A stretch of 23,941 nucleotides of DNA from Krasilnikovozyma curviuscula (Eukaryota > Basidiomycota > Tremellomycetes > Cystofilobasidiales > Mrakiaceae), in NCBI GenBank assembly GCA_014825775.1, contig MVAQ01000285.1, positions 1 through 23,941 on the forward strand. Direction: 5' to 3'. Below, piece after piece: positions 19,671 to 23,941 of the stretch. Positions within the stretch are counted from its first letter, which is position 1. Each line of letters starts with the position of its first letter. A program made the position numbers and the translations under genes. Under the pieces are notes generated by a model. That model was not told the DNA's origin, ran no database searches, and saw only the letters and a list, made by a program, of their open reading frames with translations.

Positions 19671-21730
19671 TCAACCGCTCTTCACCATTTCCTCTAAGTT
19701 ACCAATACTTAAACTCTTGGGTCTTTCGATAGGCAAACCAAGAGCTCTGTCCCAAACAATTTGCGAAAGTGTTCCGAGAGCCCTCGAGATACCAAAGACG
19801 ACGGTGTAGTACTGAAAAGCAAAGTAAAGGGGCGTTAAAAGCTGATCATGCTGCGTTGGACAGTGATTCGCATATAAAGGGAAGCGTACCTCGAATTCTG
19901 TGAGCCCGTAGTGATAGAGCAAGCACCCAGACACCGCGTCGACATTGGGGTTTGGGTTCTTTGACTGAAATCAAGATTGAAGGTCAGCGCAGCCAGGCTA
20001 CTTGTCAGGAAGGACAATTTTCTCACCTTGCCATGTTCAACAAGAATTCCAGGAACCAAAGAATGTAGTTGGTTTACGAGCTTTACAGTGGTACTGTCTT
20101 TAAATTCAGCGGAATTCTCATTTATGAAAGATTGCAGCGCTGTGAATCGTGGGCTTAAAGGAAAAAAATGTCAAACCACCCTCAAGGAGGAGGGAATGGG
20201 ACGGTGTGACTCACTCTTCAGCCCTCAGAACAGCATGCCCATATCCAACAATTACACCACCATTATCGAGGATACTCCATACCCAATCGCTTACTTCTTT
20301 GTCGGTCGGGTTGTCTCCTAGTTGCTTTTGAAGCCTGAGGATCCAACGCAAGACTTCTTGATTTGCTAGCCCATGCAAAGGACCGGATAGAGCTGATAAA
20401 GATGCTGAAAGAGATGCATTGGGAGTCGCGAGAGGGGAGGCGACGAGGTCTAAGCATGCGAACGAAATGGCTGTTAGTCCCAATGAGAGAAACGATGTAA
20501 ACAAACGATTGCTTACGAGCTGTGTGAGCACTAACGTTCCCGCCTTCAAGCCAAAGCCACACCAAGATCAGGACTAATTTCCTTAACTTTCTGATTGGAT
20601 TGGTACTCACCTTCGTGATCAGAGTGAAGAGCGATGTAAAGCTTCAAGTAGTCTTCAAATGTCTTCTTCTCTGATATCTGAAGCGACTTCGCGTAATTTC
20701 CTGTTTCCCAAAATGTTAGAAAAGGCTGTAAGCCAATACAATATCAGCCGAGAGCTTACCAATGAAATCGTCAGAGCCGTACTCGTTCAGTTGGAACCAT
20801 TCCGCGCCCTCTTTTCTGCCTTTCTCATTAGCTTTTGTAAGATTCCAGTAAATTCTGCTCGAAACACTAGGCAGAGCACCCCAAAGATCCAAACTATCCT
20901 CCAACGTTGTCTTCCACCAATCCTCACGCTTCAACTTTCCGCTCGCGTATGACTTCTGGAATCGAAAGATGCTGGTTTCGAGAAAGTCAACAGACATTCG
21001 CAGTTGCGTCATAGGGTGCAACGTGGGGGGAAGGGAGTCTATGAAGTTGAGTGTTTTAGATGAGAGAACTGAACGCTTGACTATTGCTCGAGACAGAGCT
21101 AGTGACTGAGACCGTGTCGGTATAGTGGACGTAAGGAGTAGATAAAGGATTGATGACGGAGAAGGGTCTTCAAGTTTGGGCAAAAGAGACTGGAGAGGTT
21201 CACCATGGAAAGAAATACCCTGAAATAAAGAAAAGCTGAGCTTTGGACAAAGTGAAAGTTCCAGATAATCGGCTGAACTCACGTTCTCCGGGTCCAGCGT
21301 CGAGCCGTTCCAAAGCATTGCTTTCACGTCCCTCATTCCACCGATCACAGAGCTTAGCTTCACCTGATCTACCACATAATTCGAATGATTTGTTTTCTGC
21401 AAAGCGAACAGCTCAAAATTAGAGAAAGGTCTATGGACGTTACGCACGCAGCTGAAAATGGGGAAACACAATTCTCACCAAATCAGCCAATCTTCGTCTC
21501 GTATCGACTACCTTGTCCTCCATTTTAGCCCACAGTTCATCTAGATTGTCTGTTCTGTATAAGGGTCCACCTGTGTCTATTTTGTGTGGCCTGCTAGAGC
21601 TGAAACTCCGACTAGCTGCTACGAAGGCATTTTCAGAGCTGGTGTGAGCTGTTAGAAAGGTTCTTAGAGGCTTGTTGAGCTTGAATTGGTTCCTTGATGT
21701 AGAGAATATTGAACTGCCTCCTTTTGGCAT
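19671..21730 (-). CDS. Mitochondrial citrate synthase family (citrate or 2-methylcitrate synthase)
   Basis: Condenses an acyl-CoA (acetyl- or propionyl-CoA) with oxaloacetate in the mitochondrial matrix. Exons in transcript order are 21730-21479, 21396-21283, 21219-20760, 20700-20611, 20543-20517, 20449-20215, 20153-20027, 19964-19890 and 19811-19671, giving 506 residues. The first 50 residues are a Ser/Arg/Lys presequence. Matches run throughout: [68 protein letters not shown] and ERPKSLS. The catalytic triad is His340, His386 and Asp444, aligning with pig H274/H320/D375; the oxaloacetate arginine is Arg395. The residue two after the catalytic Asp is Val (VDAVSG), where standard eukaryotic citrate synthases have His (VDAHSG). 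This hints at a divergent paralogue, perhaps methylcitrate synthase. Exon 5 is a 27-base microexon. Confidence 0.93.
20517..20543 (-). other. 27-base microexon in the citrate synthase gene
   Basis: Encodes eight whole codons plus the split codons at each end, contributing to the [10 protein letters not shown] block beside the oxaloacetate-binding His304. Flanking introns are 67 bases each with canonical ends. Skipping it would remove nine conserved residues in frame. Confidence 0.85.
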
Positions 21731-21942
21731 TGCTGATAGCTTCTGGCTAAATGTGAATGGCGAATGGATGTTGACAAATGCACGCTGCCCCGCAGACCTG
21801 ACCGACCGGAGAAAAATCAACAGAAAAATCAAGAATATTTAATCGAAGCCACATATCAACCTATCGCTACGTAAGAAAGCACACCTTCACCCTTCCTCTG
21901 CCTCAACAAACCCTGATTATCTCCTGATTCTTGAGGCTTCAT
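21731..21942. other. Spacer: citrate synthase promoter and PHS1 3' end
   Basis: 212 bases between two minus-strand genes. GAAAAATCAA occurs twice, four bases apart (around 21811-21832). AATATTTAAT follows. No TATA box is certain and nothing else is recognised. Confidence 0.45.
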
Positions 21943-23152
21943 CTATTGAGCCTTCTTCGCTCCTCCAACCTTGTGACCGCGACCGAGGACTTTGCGTCTC
22001 TGGGAGAGCATGTAGGAATATAAGAAGTTCAGAGCTGATAAAGATATCTATTAGTGAGACGCTCGTAGAAGGCAATAACCGTATAACTCACCAGGCCACC
22101 AACCGATGAACAGAACCAGTCTACCAATGTCGAACACGGTCCAAGATTTCCCAACAACAAATCCAAGCTTGTTCCTTCCACCAGAGTAGCTTATACCCAG
22201 AGTCTTCATTAATCCAGCAAGATATGATCCGATGACAGGCAGGTTGGCCAACGGTGGTAGAGTTGCAAAGGACAAGAATGCCTCTGAAGACGCGCCGACC
22301 GGGTACAAGATCAAAAATGTAGAGTACCTCAACCAGAGCACTAACGGTGGCTCAATTCCCATGAGGTAAAGAGCGTAGTAGCCGTATCGGATGATTTCAG
22401 TGATAGACCAAGCCAAGATCATTATCGAATATAAGGGGTTGGACTGAGTCTCCTTTGGGAACAATTCGATGACACCCCAGACGGTCCATAATCTTGAAGC
22501 GACCTGAGCAGCCGTTGTTGCGACCGGTGAACGAGCCCAACCTAACGCAGCGTGCAAGATTTCGAATAAGGCGAGGGTCTGGGTATATTTGACCAAAGTG
22601 CCAACGACTGGGTAAGAACCGCTGAGGCGAGCGACGTATGGTTCGAGAGATGGATGGACGAGTGATCTTCCGGATGAAGACGAGGTGGTCGAGGTGAAGA
22701 GGGACGTGAGATAGTTCCATGTCGAGGTTGGTGAAGTCGAAGTGTAAACTGGGGGAGCGATCGATGAAGGGAGGATGATATGTTGCAGGAGACGAAGCAG
22801 GATGAGTCCCCACAGTGCTGAAGAGATAGTATCGTAAGCAATGAGCCAGTATTTCACCGCTGGTGGGTTGCCTGATAGAAGGGGAAGAAGGTTAGTGTGA
22901 CTAGGAATGCGCCTTTCCATCAATAAATTGCAACGATGGCAGAGCCCAAGGCCACTCAACTGTTCGTAAACAGCTAAGTATGGATAGAGAGACATGAGAT
23001 TCCATTTCATACACTCAGAGGTCATACCATCCAACTGCTATCTTGCAAAGATTTAGTAGCAAAAAGTGAGAAGCCTCGGAAGACTCACCTTTCTTCACCT
23101 TGATCTCCTTCTTTGGAGTGCCACTGCTACTGGTAACAGTTGGCTTTGCCAT
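21943..23152 (-). CDS. PHS1: Very-long-chain 3-hydroxyacyl-CoA dehydratase (HACD/PTPLA family)
   Basis: Third step of the ER fatty-acid elongation cycle, dehydrating 3-hydroxyacyl-CoA for sphingolipid and very-long-chain lipid synthesis. Exons in transcript order are 23152-23089, 22871-22092 and 22034-21943, giving 311 residues. Start MAKPTVTSSSGTPKKEIK is a short basic cytosolic tail. Six membrane spans follow. The family catalytic pair Tyr211 and Glu218 is intact in LILYPVGASSE, preceded by the diagnostic ITEIIRYGYYAL motif. Residues 60-100 form a Ser/Thr-rich loop longer than in yeast Phs1. The C-terminus KKAQ is a KKXX ER-retrieval signal. Intron 1 is 217 bases, long for this window; an ATG inside it (minus strand, 23034) opens the same main frame for a time but would not reproduce the family N-terminus. 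Confidence 0.95.
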
Positions 23153-23863
23153 CGTATTGACTGAGGTCTACTGCTGCTCTTTTTTTACGAAGAAGAACTG
23201 AGAGATTGGTTGGGGTGATGAGGCTAGTGGCTTCTTGCTGAGCTCGAATCAATTTCTAAGAGATTCCATATAGAATTCAACTCAGACTTGGGTTCAAGGG
23301 TGGCTGTCAGAATGAAAAACACTCACAGGGAAGAAAAAGGGGTGTCCTGGACAGAGGGCACTGGGAGCGTCTGAGAAAAGTCGCACTTGTCTATCGACTT
23401 TCATTTCACGGCTTTTATCCCAAACATCTGCACTAGAAGTAATAATTGTATTTAATGCATTTCTTTGCTGGTTGCGGGAGGATATTCTTATCAAGCTTGA
23501 TTTCTTTTCGCTGCTTCTTTCAAACCTGAGATTACAACTCTCATCCTGTCTGGCTGCAGGTTGAGCTCTTTCCTCTCTTTCCTCCGCAGAGTCGGCAATT
23601 TTCTCTTTCTCCGCACAGTTTCTCGATGCTAAAGTGTATTTCCATACCATCAGAGGGTAGCAAAGACAAAAGTGCTAGCCACAAATGCGATGGCGAAGCG
23701 GAAGAAGCGCCATGTCGCCTTAGAACGAGCTGCACCGTGTTGACCAGAAGGTAAATTGTGAGCCAACGATGTTTCCATTGTGTCCATTGTGTGATGTTTC
23801 GGAAGTTCTCTGAATCCAGAATCCAGACCCCACACATCTATACCTCTACGACAAAGCGTAAGG
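23153..23863. other. 711 bases upstream of PHS1 without a firmly supported gene
   Basis: Should contain the PHS1 promoter and the 3' end of the gene entering from the right edge. Two minus-strand frames (23294-23650, 118 codons; 23541-23837) have no family likeness. Another minus-strand frame is open from the window edge to 23650 and ends in a hydrophobic tail (FRFAIAFVASTFVFATL). CCATTGTGT is repeated in near tandem at about 23774-23792. A GTGAGT donor on the minus strand near 23328 could belong to a PHS1 leader intron, unproven. Confidence 0.4.
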
Positions 23864-23941
23864 TTAACCAGGCGGCGCAGGAGGAGCGTTTTCACCAACA
23901 GCTCCTGCCCCTCCGCGACCTCTTCTTTGACCACCAGTACC
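23864..23941 (-). CDS. 3' end of an unidentified gene with an RG-rich tail (partial)
   Basis: Reading in from the right edge on the minus strand, 25 codons encode GTGGQRRGRGGAGAVGENAP and then a Pro/Ala/Gly tail before TAA at 23866-23864. RGG/RG-rich tails are common on RNA-binding proteins such as Sm/LSm subunits, but the piece is too short to identify. A competing open frame on the same strand runs past this stop to 23650, so the frame choice is not certain. Confidence 0.45.
   Translation of the reverse strand, partial: GTGGQRRGRGGAGAVGENAPPAPPG

Noticed and set aside
22872..23088. Coding use of the 217-base PHS1 intron (ATG at 23034)
   Set aside because: Canonical splice ends join KVKKG to NPPAVKYW, matching the family N-terminus; the intronic frame adds unrelated sequence.
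23294..23650. Minus-strand 118-codon frame upstream of PHS1
   Set aside because: Composition is low-complexity Arg/Ser/Glu without family likeness, and no splice partner was found. It could be leader sequence of PHS1.

Overview
This window looks like nuclear DNA from a basidiomycete fungus, most likely a tremellomycete (Cryptococcus/Kwoniella/Tremella type). The signs are compact genes, 3-10 short exons per gene, introns mostly of 56-108 bases with GTRNGT donors and CTNAC-type branch sites, and protein sequences of fungal type. Species cannot be fixed from the sequence alone. I reconstructed eleven complete protein genes by hand with about 56 introns. Every model closes to a whole number of codons. 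There are also partial coding ends at both window edges. I see no confident tRNA, rRNA, transposon or CRISPR.

Layout. Left block (1-6182, all plus strand): an aldo-keto reductase of the AKR7 type, orotidine-5'-phosphate decarboxylase (URA3), cytochrome c oxidase subunit VI/Va (COX6) and UMP/CMP kinase (URA6). Two steps of pyrimidine nucleotide synthesis therefore flank a respiratory-chain subunit. Middle block (6451-17331): a very large secreted serine hydrolase of the S9/alpha-beta type; an 853-base non-coding stretch rich in palindromes and repeats; adenylyl cyclase-associated protein (CAP/ACA1); a minus-strand MIT-plus-coiled-coil protein resembling the autophagy PI3-kinase subunit Atg38/NRBF2; and the ER glucosyltransferase ALG6, transcribed divergently from it across 192 bases that carry a strong inverted repeat. 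Right block (17556-23152, all minus strand): a membrane-anchored glutaredoxin-fold protein lacking its active-site cysteines, a mitochondrial citrate synthase-family enzyme, and the 3-hydroxyacyl-CoA dehydratase PHS1.

Most of this is housekeeping: nucleotide synthesis, respiration/TCA, ER N-glycosylation and lipid elongation, actin/cAMP signalling. I found no evidence for a dedicated defence or secondary-metabolite system. The points most worth a second look are the apparently redox-dead glutaredoxin, the candidate basidiomycete Atg38, the large hydrolase with a centrally placed catalytic domain, the URA3-COX6-URA6 arrangement, the promoter palindromes, two GC-AG introns, and several stop-free introns of a length divisible by three.
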